Positions 29,601 through 36,440 of a DNA stretch of 64,000 nucleotides are shown in pieces (position 1 is the first letter of the stretch; every line of letters starts with the position of its first letter). The position numbers and the translations under genes were made by a program. A model generated the notes under the pieces. The model was not told the DNA's origin. It worked only from the letters and a program-made list of their open reading frames with translations, and ran no database searches. The stretch is from Elusimicrobiota bacterium (lineage in GTDB: Bacteria; Elusimicrobiota; Elusimicrobia; UBA1565; UBA9628): assembly GCA_016218575.1 (NCBI GenBank), contig JACRDN010000014.1, positions 124,001 to 188,000 of the forward strand. Direction: 5' to 3'.

Positions 29601-31860
29601 GTGGAAAAAGGAATATCCCCGCTCGCGTTCTTTCTATTCGTTCAAGGAATTCATCATGGGCCGCCCCGAGCCCCTGACCAGCGACGACGTCGCGCAACTG
29701 GCCAAACGCGTCGGCATTGACATAACGCCAGATGACATGGAGGACATGCTATTGGCCCGTCGTTTGTTGTCATGGCTCGGGCCGCATCGGCCGCGCAACA
29801 CAAGCGAGATACCCTTCGACAAGCTGTTTGATTTCTTTGATCGAGAACGCATGACCCCGGAAAGGATCGGCTACCTTCTCTTCGATCTCAGGCTTCATGT
29901 GCCCGCGTTCTCCGATTACAAAGCGCGTTCCCAGATAGAGGACCGCTACCAGGCTGACCGTTACAAGACGTCAAAGCCAAACACGGTCGATGTTCTCTTG
30001 CAGGAATACCAGGGCTTTTCTGTATTCACCTTTAAAAGATTCATCAGGGGCCGCTCCGAGTTACTGACAGCCGGCGACATCGAGGAGGCGGCCAAGCGCC
30101 GCGGGCTGCAGTTGGATCGGGCGGGCGTCGATGACCTGCTGTTGGCTCGTCGATTTCTGGCGTTATTCGGATCCAGTCCGCCGCGCGCGGCCGGCGAGAT
30201 GCCATTCGACAAGATCATGGACTTCTTCGACAGAGAACGCCTCGGCAATGAGAAGATAGCGCAGCTTCTTTTCGATCTGGAGTTTGTGCCCGCACTTCGA
30301 GAATTCACAGCCCGGACGGAGCTGCTTGATCGCTACGGCGCGCGGAAAAGCCGTTCGTTGACTCTCCCGCCGAATAAGCCGATCACGATTGCGGTCGGAG
30401 CCGGCGCCTCGGCACAAGGCATCGTGATCCGGCGCCTGCCGCTTGGCTACATCGAGATCCGCGGCAAGCGCGTTCGGCGCCTGTATGTCGGGAAAAATGG
30501 AGGCATAGAGGCCTTGAAAGTGGACGGGGTTTCCGGAGAGCTGGTGGTGGTCGGCCTCGACCGCGAGGCCAATCGGATAACGATCCGCAATACGTTGGGG
30601 CTGCCCGTGCGCGTCCAGGAGCCGGGCCAAGCCCGGCATCGCCCATTTTCCGAGAGCGGAGAGCCCGTGAAATATGACAAGCCCAAGCCGGAGGAGAGAG
30701 CGCTCCCATTAAATCCAGGCATTATCCGGGCCATGTTTCATGATGTTATCGGGGACTATCCAAAGGCCAGTGACTTTGAGCGACTCTTTCAGCAGTACGA
30801 CATCGGTCTGGAGGCGGCGCGCGCGCTGATGAAAGCCTATGGCACCGAGCCTATGCTCACCAACGACATACCCTCCGAAGAGGTCGTGAGGCAGCGAAGC
30901 GTGTTTCGCGCCTTGGTTCGTTCCTGGCTGCGCTCCGCCAAGCCCGAGCCGCTCGGGGAAAACCGCGTGAGGGAGGTTGAGCTCGCGGCCCTCTATGATT
31001 ATCCCGAGGGTTCAACTGTTTTCTTCTGGATCGGGGACGAGCACATGAAGGTCAGCGCCTTGCCGGGGGGGAGATTCAGCGTCGTCGGCAAGGATTTCTC
31101 ACGCACTCTCAACCGCGGCGATAACGTCCTATCCATCGCCCGGGGTGGGGAGATCACGTTAGGGGATGCCGTTGACAAGGGAGGGCTTCTTTTAACGATA
31201 CGCGTGGATCGCGATACGCTTTCCGCGGAGCGCCGCGATAGTTCCGAGCGAGTCTATTCGCTGTCCAACCCCTCGCTCCCCATCACCGAAGACCATGGCG
31301 TGACCGGCCGGATATCTATTTACTTTCCCGTCGGAAACGTCAGCTACATCATCGACCCTAATAGCCCCGCGCTGCGAGATTTGGCCCATGAGGTCTGGCA
31401 GTACGTCCTTGACCGCAGAACGAAGCACGTGGCCGCCAACAAAGGCCCGGCCTACGTGGAAGCCTCTATCCTCAGCGATGTCGTGCTCTGGATTGGGAAG
31501 AATATTGAATACGATCTTGATTACATCAAGTCCCTGCGTTCAAACCATCTTGATCCTATCGATTTCGGAGAATTCGTAGCCAGGCCCCGCAAAGGGGTTT
31601 GCAGAGAGATGGGGCTACTCGCGGCGTATTTGGTTGAGGAGTTGCAGTGGCGCATGCTGCTCCCAGCCTCGACCAAGGTTGTTGAGGTGCACGGCCCCAG
31701 CCACGGCTGGGCCATCGCTGAGACATCCAGGGCCGTCTACGTTCTCGACCCGGCCCAGCAGTCAAGCGCTTTGCGCCGGGGACTCAAGGAGCATCTCGGA
31801 GCTCTGGACGGTTTCTATCGCTACAAAGACGGCGAATATCGCCACGCCCCCAGCCGTTGA
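20692..31860 (+). CDS. Giant secreted multidomain protein (3722 residues)
   Basis: No single family covers it. After a Sec signal peptide (about 1-29) come about 1050 residues of unrecognised, mostly helical sequence and a Pro/Ala linker (1084-1165). A beta-rich module follows (about 1166-1260). Next is a protein-kinase-like fold with VIK (K1299) and a late NFKVMPGGRLVNIDP (D1433). The remaining domains are a class I methyltransferase (VLDVGSGRGRF from 1493), a PIN-like domain (IDSSVLIRA, D1665), two papain/C39-like domains (C1974/H2071/D2093 and C2267/H2358/D2378), a phosphoribosyltransferase (VDDVYTTGA, 2877-2885), two repeats of about 107 residues, and a transglutaminase-like C-terminus (C3637/H3671/D3686). 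It is monocistronic, between its own promoter and terminator. It may act as a surface effector or a host/prey-interaction protein; this is inference. Confidence 0.85.
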   Translation: MSNRSSFLHRNGAALAAFLALFSAASAFADASSDRYLLEIFQKGRIGDKDFSCPDITKAYHYPYCSVLQNSLLLKNPRNFNALTEDEYKQFSERTNSDFISLWLQKVDESVKDLINSFVRLRGDKDNFALYLKFLYRDQPPIPGGNQYSCSNDGDPSCVERLTKLYQKFYRGKLQENINHAVSAYRTRAERKRRQAEETAALEEARKMIAPADELVRKNFFRNDQVCGCPSQEEWTQLSGVYNRCSRAAANDKLQGEYSSFRQRYEAYAHLCDILDNLKKPGEMNPWIVVLANQYRANYQSVLQRCNIRYAKLSKNQVGRKIVAVGQGGPPAPGEPKDLGAQITGVAGQVYDRLVQGQCDEGTLNLVRRILGIYRTWNAAARKERGQFMGDEDSDAVPAPKKSMDRLRDYDLLCREFEEMRKIGVARSRAADSGQKDALSVELRGHYQIFIALLTRLHSSYAGTKNASLMDHVAGNVGVRMPLPKKPENLLRLFDANRNALVNKDPFVGTKVSGDGSSAAFWDASHPAQGGNVTWLTAHPNPEGFKRVQRAGLLAAAIGTDIGHPEMTAAITQFLLDYVRSDTVSVEWFAGKKALKITYRTNKPIAAFYIGKATRSDAEANQAALHLDTMDDKTAKDLQMKLWVEYLQNGKQNVFYPALFNKEKPLIIRFYRILKQRYLDEPFHPPLDSRGHETGRELIGTLEVPEPEADPGHPGRAARLISAAGNAIGFVGLTAGSSFDAAWQFFKRPYNEFLGDTEAADDNALNQAADSIKPPLMLVNWGLSFSDITKTMKGMDAQLAQYPRARDRLNRLAREATCKEYAEGMRQAALRSGANPPKPEDQLLYRLVCDPKLYDPKKVTPQERLQYLLANYGVEAVKNRAVMAIAGENGSWTWLNLSDVTSAYAPDLAATILGFKLISAAGGLVFANGELIVSRVMLAQMIPELGQDAVMLIQTSLAITGNTTEEKKRTVEALMNVVQFAGMVGVHAGIAKGAQARWERDFLSRNEDILVLLKMTMRRAGAPQGEKELWQSVIIGYLRVLTRHDVPYELRANLWDLMRARIRNGNGPDIGGFPEIRATGKVVDQPPPAAPPPPGATAIVPSGRAPAPARPSAPAPARRPGSAPARSPPPPVKTPAPVPAPVPAPPPAGNNPAQPPAGGAPAPLPAIVDFKVPVGNHTFSLRANGSQGYLLVQQGEGPSRVIAIEPGKTLIFDASHPGPFQLADIPRNWSLVFTAKLEGGKVRLAVENVRRDAPETPVRDLALASPAVSGPVRLSEGQRFDRGSQAAVYRDPRDGAVIKVFNDAFVLGSGGPMVRVEKRHLEALVGAVDKLRKAGLDIPRMELVEASVDDGPARWALRILFVKGAGVFDLKESRDSLSNLVSQMLQHDAFAMLDRIDQLTGGLADRRVKGPLSEEEDFANFKVMPGGRLVNIDPINMVSLMRNMAAQAAVPVRASNRGISQLRGENRNGQFDPSRASFPGELLDVSLLRGQRVLDVGSGRGRFVEELRQAGVDAVGLDPNVKNKPGLVVPGLGENLPFDSNSIGIYYSNWSVFFLDRYQGSACLPFLREAARVVRPGGKIRIAAVHAENLEAILREIPGLGLSLSPDLELRPSPVYDNGPFKGMRYQVYWKGRPWLGRPFLELVKAPGVPVVEHPPIPPSAPFIDSSVLIRAARGNSPDAIKFLADHPVVLITGQHVFEAFNLSKVKNPEEAERILTQLSRLYDESINSGRVRVQSVVQVPLDKVEAYAALRERVAVFLRDKHQVSRKDSAMLAGVILQSRGRQVQFATFDGALTRKMQSLRANKAFQRDLEALGIGAGAEFQGLSLPEPVFLRQQPAAAPVQLRVAGGPAGIGGGPPASPPSPLGRVVQQLFGPKVDPRLAEIDRLIASGEFRQASERLNRLEEDTGFISAGSNGAELQKRVQNLIKARGASYDRGEQARQGHWKKEAQLQESRGTFLGFPSAKTAAQKGPTCAFCALDNAIQATQGYDGPGGVEALMEISPRGRQAVLKNGITPGDFDLLLKDIRIAYRKISEGQPVPELPDMFLDHLRRKQPILACLDTRCEMTGDMHEVFVRSAFYDQGFKTWIFGVQDSHTARIDYYSWGRLRNLVKIAYFLEITAPVRIPRGPLGAGGETAGRAPAAGTPSAPWETIKQEVFDELARKYHQYGLTSQTVDEAYQRLEREAGEPLERIFSSKVELLNYLEKRLPGIRPILTERIGGVDRPKTPRSYSEVLQEMARLMLEDPSKVVGDFPLMESLAKQNFNDCAVRHIWSHPLVRILGRSGVSYHEFLALAEKITGVDTRKKGLDLTRQQMLLRKMGLKFWDQSWAPKTERQLILEIKKTMGVLASIREGDYGHAIVISGAMFLNGEWKFVVIDSIADLEIGSGSEAKNPRVLSFSELRDKRLIVKPLDYDVRQGDMPDPRVIVSNVRQLMGEFGIGVVAGARPALSATPAPAARKPSAGPTEESGPTAAEPAPRGSVHLFDAKPGEAYLHPALGMIIIEKVSAEELAYKDYYAQSRYPVILKNPENVLLAKRGTPAVDSLAARRFSDNIGRPEYLPLLFAYEALKSRAGTVQADPKKRAAKTAALYEKYNRILRGKGLLGSEQELWDLLRNDIEIGLISDSEKVRAQAVEKLARIVAAIYQATGEDLVRTGVLQGLDRLAGYASGQKVANRQNYAQPFTGMPGSLQGIHPWSSKNYSVWRLIGLKQKKILTHLPVDVTDRGIQLAWDQGIAAITPAQDSLFFARPYYPFSDPRYAADQYSQTLKAKDAEQAGRTVQMIEGPIREFAQRLGEKGDYLVVPVPSKNGEGSSALLARALAQRLGLQENSSVLAKRKDAEKQKDLSFMERLSNAGLGFILTKTGSSPIQGKTVILVDDVYTTGASIQACARLLIDGGADKVLVFIFGKTTRGSDGPAPLQPPQVLAQPPPATQLAQSQGPEVAKGEGDRVVSWEPAPLKKSPLEALGEAWKKEYPRSRSFYSFKEFIMGRPEPLTSDDVAQLAKRVGIDITPDDMEDMLLARRLLSWLGPHRPRNTSEIPFDKLFDFFDRERMTPERIGYLLFDLRLHVPAFSDYKARSQIEDRYQADRYKTSKPNTVDVLLQEYQGFSVFTFKRFIRGRSELLTAGDIEEAAKRRGLQLDRAGVDDLLLARRFLALFGSSPPRAAGEMPFDKIMDFFDRERLGNEKIAQLLFDLEFVPALREFTARTELLDRYGARKSRSLTLPPNKPITIAVGAGASAQGIVIRRLPLGYIEIRGKRVRRLYVGKNGGIEALKVDGVSGELVVVGLDREANRITIRNTLGLPVRVQEPGQARHRPFSESGEPVKYDKPKPEERALPLNPGIIRAMFHDVIGDYPKASDFERLFQQYDIGLEAARALMKAYGTEPMLTNDIPSEEVVRQRSVFRALVRSWLRSAKPEPLGENRVREVELAALYDYPEGSTVFFWIGDEHMKVSALPGGRFSVVGKDFSRTLNRGDNVLSIARGGEITLGDAVDKGGLLLTIRVDRDTLSAERRDSSERVYSLSNPSLPITEDHGVTGRISIYFPVGNVSYIIDPNSPALRDLAHEVWQYVLDRRTKHVAANKGPAYVEASILSDVVLWIGKNIEYDLDYIKSLRSNHLDPIDFGEFVARPRKGVCREMGLLAAYLVEELQWRMLLPASTKVVEVHGPSHGWAIAETSRAVYVLDPAQQSSALRRGLKEHLGALDGFYRYKDGEYRHAPSR
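29632..30345 (+). repeat. Tandem domain repeat inside the giant gene
   Basis: Two units of about 107 residues start at residues 2984 and 3114 (period 130). Shared landmarks are FKxFIxGRxExLT, DDLLLARR or EDMLLARR, MPFDK or IPFDK, DFFDRER and LLFDL. The DNA copies have diverged, so the duplication is not recent. The fold is predicted helical and the function is unknown. Confidence 0.7.
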
Positions 31861-31866
31861 GTTGAT

Positions 31867-31909
31867 AAGGCTAGAATAAATATATATTTATTCTAGCCTT
31901 TACTTTTTT
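31867..31909 (+). terminator. Palindromic terminator after the giant gene
   Basis: A perfect 34-nt palindrome (31867-31900, arms begin AAGGCTAGAATAAAT) is followed by TACTTTTTTA. The hairpin plus T-run is a convincing rho-independent terminator. Being symmetric, it could also stop transcription from the other direction. Confidence 0.8.
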
Positions 31910-31913
31910 AAAC

Positions 31914-31919
31914 TAACAT
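31914..31919 (+). promoter_or_regulatory. -10 hexamer of the ygfZ-like gene
   Basis: TAACAT is followed by six bases and the ATG at 31926, again with no room for a Shine-Dalgarno sequence. Confidence 0.4.
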
Positions 31920-31925
31920 TTAACA

Positions 31926-32855
31926 ATGTCGAATCATGCGCTGACGGATTTCTCCTTTCTAAGCAAGCTGGTCCTCAAAGGGCCGGACAGGAAGAAATTC
32001 CTTCAAGGCTTGACGACCAACGATATCCTGGCGCTGAAGCCCTTGATGGGCCAGCGCTCCTGCCTGCTCAGCCCGAAGGGAAAACTCCAGGCGGATTTTG
32101 CCCTTTACGACTTGGGAGAAGAGCTGCTGATTCTCTGCTGGCCCAAGGCCGGAGAGAACTTCAAGGGCGTCCTTTCCAAGATGATTCTGCTCAGCCAGTC
32201 CTGTCTCGAGGACGCCGGCTCCCGATTCGGTCTGCTCCATTTGGCCGGGCCCGGGGCTTTTTCGATTTGCGCTCAACTCTTCAAGGGAATTTCTTCTTTC
32301 GAGCCTTACCAGGCGCAGACGGTTCAATGGGGGGGAGAGAAAGTCCTGCTTTTGTCTTATCCCATTCTGAGTCCGGAGGGCGTTTTGGTCTTGGCGGAAG
32401 CGGGCAAGGCGGCGCCGCTCAGCACCGCCCTACTTGGGGCCGGCTTCCAGGACGTGGGTTGGGAGGCCTTGAACGTCCTGCGCGTCGAGAGGGGGGTGCC
32501 TCTCTTCGGACTCGACATGGATGAGGACACGATCCCCCTGGAGGCCCGGCTCGATGAGGCGATCAGCTTCACCAAGGGCTGCTACATGGGCCAGGAGACC
32601 ATCTCGCGCATCCATCACATGGGGCATGTCAACCGGATCCTGGTCAGAATCAAGCTGTCCGAGAATTCCCTGCCTCCGGGTGGAAGTCCCGTATTGAGCG
32701 CGGATAAGGAGATCGGCCGAACCGCCAGCGCGGTCTTTTCTCCCCGACATCAGGCGCCTTTGACCTTGGCCATGATCCGTGTCGGCGAGAGCCGACCTGG
32801 AACCCGCGTTGATGTCGCGATCAAGGATCGGCTCGTGCCGGCGGAGGTCCTCTAA
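31926..32855 (+). CDS. ygfZ: YgfZ/GcvT-family folate-binding protein
   Basis: Tetrahydrofolate-binding protein that supports iron-sulfur cluster enzyme maturation. The 309-residue product has the family signature KGCYMGQE starting at K217 with the conserved C219, preceded by the RVERGVPLFGLDMDEDTIPLEA segment. The N-terminal GcvT-like half has FLQGLTTNDI. Length is typical. It is convergent with mutY, with 1 nt between the stop codons; MutY itself is an Fe-S enzyme. Monocistronic by layout. Confidence 0.9.
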   Translation: MSNHALTDFSFLSKLVLKGPDRKKFLQGLTTNDILALKPLMGQRSCLLSPKGKLQADFALYDLGEELLILCWPKAGENFKGVLSKMILLSQSCLEDAGSRFGLLHLAGPGAFSICAQLFKGISSFEPYQAQTVQWGGEKVLLLSYPILSPEGVLVLAEAGKAAPLSTALLGAGFQDVGWEALNVLRVERGVPLFGLDMDEDTIPLEARLDEAISFTKGCYMGQETISRIHHMGHVNRILVRIKLSENSLPPGGSPVLSADKEIGRTASAVFSPRHQAPLTLAMIRVGESRPGTRVDVAIKDRLVPAEVL

Positions 32856-32856
32856 A

Positions 32857-33834
32857 TCAAAGGCACTTCAGCCACAGCGATGAGACGAGGTGGTCCTTGA
32901 GCTTGGCCTTGGGCACCCAGGCGGCTTCGGGGGGGAGTATCTCCGGGGCCTTGCCCCGGACGACTTCGAGAGTGATCCTGTGATGGGTGATGGCGTGGCG
33001 CACGGTCTTAATCCAGGCTCCGGCGGGAGCCCGGATATGCCTTGCCTCCGGCAATCCCCAGTGGTTCTTGAGGAATCTCTCCTCAGGGTTCCTTTTCCAA
33101 AGAAGGACCTTGCCTTCCTGTTCTATCCAGAGACAATTCCATTTGAGAGCGATGAATGCCTTGCGCTTCGAGGCGACGGGAAGCTCATCCTGCAGTCCCC
33201 TCTGAAGAGCTTGGCAATGGCGGCTCACGGGGCAGGACCCGCAGTTGGGCTTTTCCGGCAGGCAGACCACCGCCCCGAGCTCCATTAAGGCCTGGTTCCA
33301 GTCTCCGGTGTGTTTTAAGGGGACTAATCTTTCCGCCAAGCGCCATAATCTCTGGACGGTTTTGGCGTCCTTGACGTCGTCTTCAATGGCGCGAAGGCGC
33401 GCGAAAACCCGGGCCACGTTCCCATCGAGAACGGGATAGGGCTTCTCGAAGGCGATGGAGAGAATGGCCCCGGCCGTGTAGCGCCCGATCCCCGGTAGTG
33501 CCAGAACGTCCTCATAGGCAGATGGAAAAGCTCCCTTATGCTCGGCCATGATTTTCTTGGCCGCGATTCGCATAAGCCGGGCTCGGCTGTAGTAGCCGAG
33601 GCCCGCCCAGGCCTTCAACACCCGTTCTTCGCGGGCCGAGGCCAGAGAGGGTATATCCGGGAACTCCCTTAAAAAGTCGTCGTAATAGGAGAGCACCGTC
33701 TTCACCGTCGTCTGCTGAAGCATGATCTCGGACACCCAGGTGCGGTAGGGCGAGATGTCTTTTCTCCAGGGGAGATCCCTCCGCGCGCGGGCGTACCACT
33801 TGAGGAGGTCTCGCTGGAAGGCCGGGGGGGGCAT
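32857..33834 (-). CDS. mutY: A/G-specific adenine glycosylase MutY
   Basis: Removes adenine mispaired with 8-oxoguanine. The 325-residue product has the helix-hairpin-helix LPGIGRYTAGAI and the catalytic-aspartate segment YPVLDGNVARVFAR. The [4Fe-4S] ligands are in the spacing C-x6-C-x2-C-x5-C (CLPEKPNCGSCPVSRHC). A C-terminal NUDIX-like domain (VLLWKRNPEERFLKNHWGLPE) follows for 8-oxoG recognition. It lies 18 nt after the BON lipoprotein gene and is probably co-transcribed with it. Confidence 0.95.
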   Translation of the reverse strand: MPPPAFQRDLLKWYARARRDLPWRKDISPYRTWVSEIMLQQTTVKTVLSYYDDFLREFPDIPSLASAREERVLKAWAGLGYYSRARLMRIAAKKIMAEHKGAFPSAYEDVLALPGIGRYTAGAILSIAFEKPYPVLDGNVARVFARLRAIEDDVKDAKTVQRLWRLAERLVPLKHTGDWNQALMELGAVVCLPEKPNCGSCPVSRHCQALQRGLQDELPVASKRKAFIALKWNCLWIEQEGKVLLWKRNPEERFLKNHWGLPEARHIRAPAGAWIKTVRHAITHHRITLEVVRGKAPEILPPEAAWVPKAKLKDHLVSSLWLKCL

Positions 33835-33852
33835 TATGAGCCGGTGGGAGCG

Positions 33853-34146
33853 CTAGGGCTCGAAGAGGACGTTCACGACGACTTGCTCCACGCCCGGTAT
33901 TTTTCGAAGCAGGCTTTCCAAGGCCCTCTTGTCTTCCCGGGTATTGACCAGCCCCGAAACCGTGACGGCGCGGTTGTAGACGTCCACGTCCAGGTTCCTG
34001 TAATTGGCGCCCTGCTGGGCCTGCAGGGCCCTTTGAACCTGGAACTTGATCCGGGAGTCCGAGATGCCGTCTCCTGCGGTCTTGCCCGCGGCGCAAGCGC
34101 CGAGGCCAAAAAGAGCCAGAATCAGAAGGAAACGCATAGTTTCCAT
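33853..34146 (-). CDS. BON-domain lipoprotein
   Basis: The small envelope protein (about 95-97 residues) has a lipoprotein signal (ILALFGLGAC) and one BON domain (IKFQVQRAL...LDVDVYNRAVTVSGLVNTREDKRALESLLRKIPGVEQVVVNV). BON domains bind phospholipid or peptidoglycan-associated partners, often in stress-related envelope proteins. An internal ATG at 34137 gives MRFLLIL, a more usual signal start. A TATCAT box overlaps the region just upstream of both ATGs. Divergent from the rdgB-TPR gene. Confidence 0.85.
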   Translation of the reverse strand: METMRFLLILALFGLGACAAGKTAGDGISDSRIKFQVQRALQAQQGANYRNLDVDVYNRAVTVSGLVNTREDKRALESLLRKIPGVEQVVVNVLFEP

Positions 34147-34151
34147 AATGA

Positions 34152-34157
34152 TACAAT
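34152..34157 (+). promoter_or_regulatory. -10 hexamer of the rdgB-TPR gene
   Basis: TACAAT is followed by six bases (TTTAAG) and the ATG at 34164; no Shine-Dalgarno sequence is present. Confidence 0.45.
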
Positions 34158-34163
34158 TTTAAG

Positions 34164-36440
34164 ATGGTGCTGGTATTGGCCAGTCATAACGCGCACAAGA
34201 TAAAGGAAATAAGGGAACTCCTCTCGGGGCTTCCCCTGGAGATTTCTTCGCTCGATGATTTTCCAGGCCTGCCCGCGACCGTGGAGGACGAGCTTACCTT
34301 GGAGGGCAACGCGCGCAAGAAGGCCCAAGAGTGCGCCCAGGCCGCCCGGCTCTGGGCTTTGGCCGACGACACCGGCCTCGAGGTGGAGGCCTTGGGAGGA
34401 GCCCCCGGAGTCTACTCGGCGCGCTACGCCGGCCCCGGGTGCGATTTCGCGGACAACAATAGAAAGCTCTTGGAGGCGCTCAAAGCAGTGCCCGCGCCGC
34501 GTCGGGCCGCGTTTCGCACCGTCGCGGCTTTGTGCGATCCTCAAGGCCGGGTCGTCTGCGAGGAAGGGCGCCTGGAGGGGGAGATCGTGGCGGCGCCGCG
34601 GGGGGCCTCGGGTTTCGGCTATGACCCGATTTTCCTCCTCCCATCCGGCAAGACCTTGGCCGAGCTGTCCTTGGACGAGAAGAACAGGCTCAGCCATAGA
34701 GCAGCAGCTCTGAGGAAAATCCTTCCTCACATTAAGAAGCTCGCCCTAGCGGCCGTGGTCGCGGTTTTGTTCGCGGCATCTCCGGCTCGGGCCACCAAGA
34801 CCGAGCCGGGCAGCGAGACGATTTGGGACCAGATCATGGCGGCCCAGGCCAACCGCGGCCTGCGCGTGGGCTCGCGCTACTTGGACGACAGTCAATACGA
34901 GCTCGCCTTGAAGGAGTTCAGCCGAGCCGTGTCCGCCAATCCCAAGGACCCCGTCGCCCACATGATGCTGGGCGTGGCCTATTATTGGACCGGGCAGGTG
35001 GACAAGTCCCTGGAGAGCTACCGCAAAAGCCTCGAGCTCGATCCCAACAGCGCCCAGGCCTACATGCTCGTCGGGATCTCCATGGCCTGGAGGGGGGACG
35101 TCAAAAGCGCCTACGCGGCGTTCCAGAAATCCGCCAACCTTGATCCCAACCGCGCCGATATACAGATGAATTTAGGCTCGGTGGAGGATGGGCTGGGGCA
35201 TTCCCTCGAGGCCCTGGACCGTTTCCGCAAGGCCGCCGGCCTCGAGCCGGGGCAGGCCCTCTACCATTTCCAGCTGGGGACCTTGTACCGCAAGCTCGGA
35301 CGGGACCAGGAGGCGGCCGAGTCCCTGCGCCGGGCTCTGAGGCTTTACCCGGCCTACGAGGACGCCCTCCTCGAGCTGGGCGCGATAGAAGAACGGCAGG
35401 GCCAGCGCAAGGCAGCCGTCTACAGCTTCCGCAAGGCGGTCAACCTCAAGGCCCGGGACTCCGTGGCGCGCTTGAGGCTCGGCCGGCTCTATCTTCTCAA
35501 CGGGGAGGCCAAGAAGGCGCGCGAGATTTTCGCCGACGCCTTCCATCTCACTCCCGAGGAGGGCGGGCCGGGCCTCCAGCTTTCCGTGGCCTACTCGGGC
35601 GTAAAAGCCCCGGCGCCTTCGGCGCCGGCGGCGGGGAGAGAGCCGCAGACTCAGCCTCCTCCCGGCGCCGACAGCGACCCGTTAGACGTTTTCGCCAAGA
35701 ATTTGGAGCGCATTCCCCTCGACCAGGGGGCCATCCTCCAAGTGGACGTGGTCATGGCCGCGCGGCCCCAGCTGGTCAAGGCCTCGGAAAGCGCCTCGGC
35801 CTTGAAGAAGGCCTTGGAGCGGGAGATGACGGGGCGAACCGCGGCCGCGAAGGCGGTCCGCCGCGAGTATAAAATCCCGGCGGCCGCCGCGCAGGCCCGG
35901 GCCGAGGCCGTGGCCAAGGTCCTGCAGGACCTGCGCGCGGTCATGAAGGAGGCCCCCGCAGGCTCGGACGTGCGCCTGGGAATGAACCTCACCTTCACCA
36001 AGCTCGGGGCCGCGCGCCCGGCCGGCGGCCAGGCGGAGGACTCCGCCAAGGTTTCCTATCAGCCCAGACAGGTCGGAAACGACATGGGATTGTGGGTCAT
36101 GGGGACGGGTTGGATGTATCTGGTCGAGGAAACTCTCCCGGAGCCCGGGGAAATTCCGAATCATCCCGATCAAAGCGACTGGTGGGTGGCCACGGGCCTG
36201 GCCTACGCCGCCATCGGCGACAGCCAGCAGGCCTTGGGCGCCTTCGAGCGGGCCTGCCAGCTTGACCCCAAGAACGAGGCCGCCTTCCTGGGGCGGGGGG
36301 TGGCCCGAGTCATGACCGGAGACGAGGCAGAGGCCGCGGCTTCCCTGCAGGAGGCTCTCAAGATCAATCCCAAGAACCGCGCGGCCGGGGAGGGTCTCAA
36401 GTGGCTGCAAAGGCCTTCCACGAGGGCGAAAAAGGGATGA
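34164..36440 (+). CDS. RdgB-type dITP/XTP pyrophosphatase fused to a TPR protein
   Basis: Residues 1-190 are a complete RdgB/HAM1 nucleotide-house-cleaning enzyme: LASHNAHKIKEI, ADDTGLEVEALGGAPGVYSARY, and GFGYDPIF near the end. The same frame then runs through a signal-anchor-like stretch (KKLALAAVVAVLFAASPARA, about 191-213) into several TPR units (LGVAYYWTGQVDKSLESYRKSLELDPNSAQ type), a middle helical domain, and a final TPR pair (total 758). This could be a true fusion with a cytosolic enzyme and a periplasmic TPR part, or two genes joined by loss of a stop codon. The stop overlaps the murC start (ATGA). Confidence 0.82.
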   Translation: MVLVLASHNAHKIKEIRELLSGLPLEISSLDDFPGLPATVEDELTLEGNARKKAQECAQAARLWALADDTGLEVEALGGAPGVYSARYAGPGCDFADNNRKLLEALKAVPAPRRAAFRTVAALCDPQGRVVCEEGRLEGEIVAAPRGASGFGYDPIFLLPSGKTLAELSLDEKNRLSHRAAALRKILPHIKKLALAAVVAVLFAASPARATKTEPGSETIWDQIMAAQANRGLRVGSRYLDDSQYELALKEFSRAVSANPKDPVAHMMLGVAYYWTGQVDKSLESYRKSLELDPNSAQAYMLVGISMAWRGDVKSAYAAFQKSANLDPNRADIQMNLGSVEDGLGHSLEALDRFRKAAGLEPGQALYHFQLGTLYRKLGRDQEAAESLRRALRLYPAYEDALLELGAIEERQGQRKAAVYSFRKAVNLKARDSVARLRLGRLYLLNGEAKKAREIFADAFHLTPEEGGPGLQLSVAYSGVKAPAPSAPAAGREPQTQPPPGADSDPLDVFAKNLERIPLDQGAILQVDVVMAARPQLVKASESASALKKALEREMTGRTAAAKAVRREYKIPAAAAQARAEAVAKVLQDLRAVMKEAPAGSDVRLGMNLTFTKLGAARPAGGQAEDSAKVSYQPRQVGNDMGLWVMGTGWMYLVEETLPEPGEIPNHPDQSDWWVATGLAYAAIGDSQQALGAFERACQLDPKNEAAFLGRGVARVMTGDEAEAAASLQEALKINPKNRAAGEGLKWLQRPSTRAKKG

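Noticed and set aside
31869-31900. Palindrome after the giant gene as an attachment or recombination site
   Set aside because: The following T-run and position right after a stop codon fit a rho-independent terminator better.
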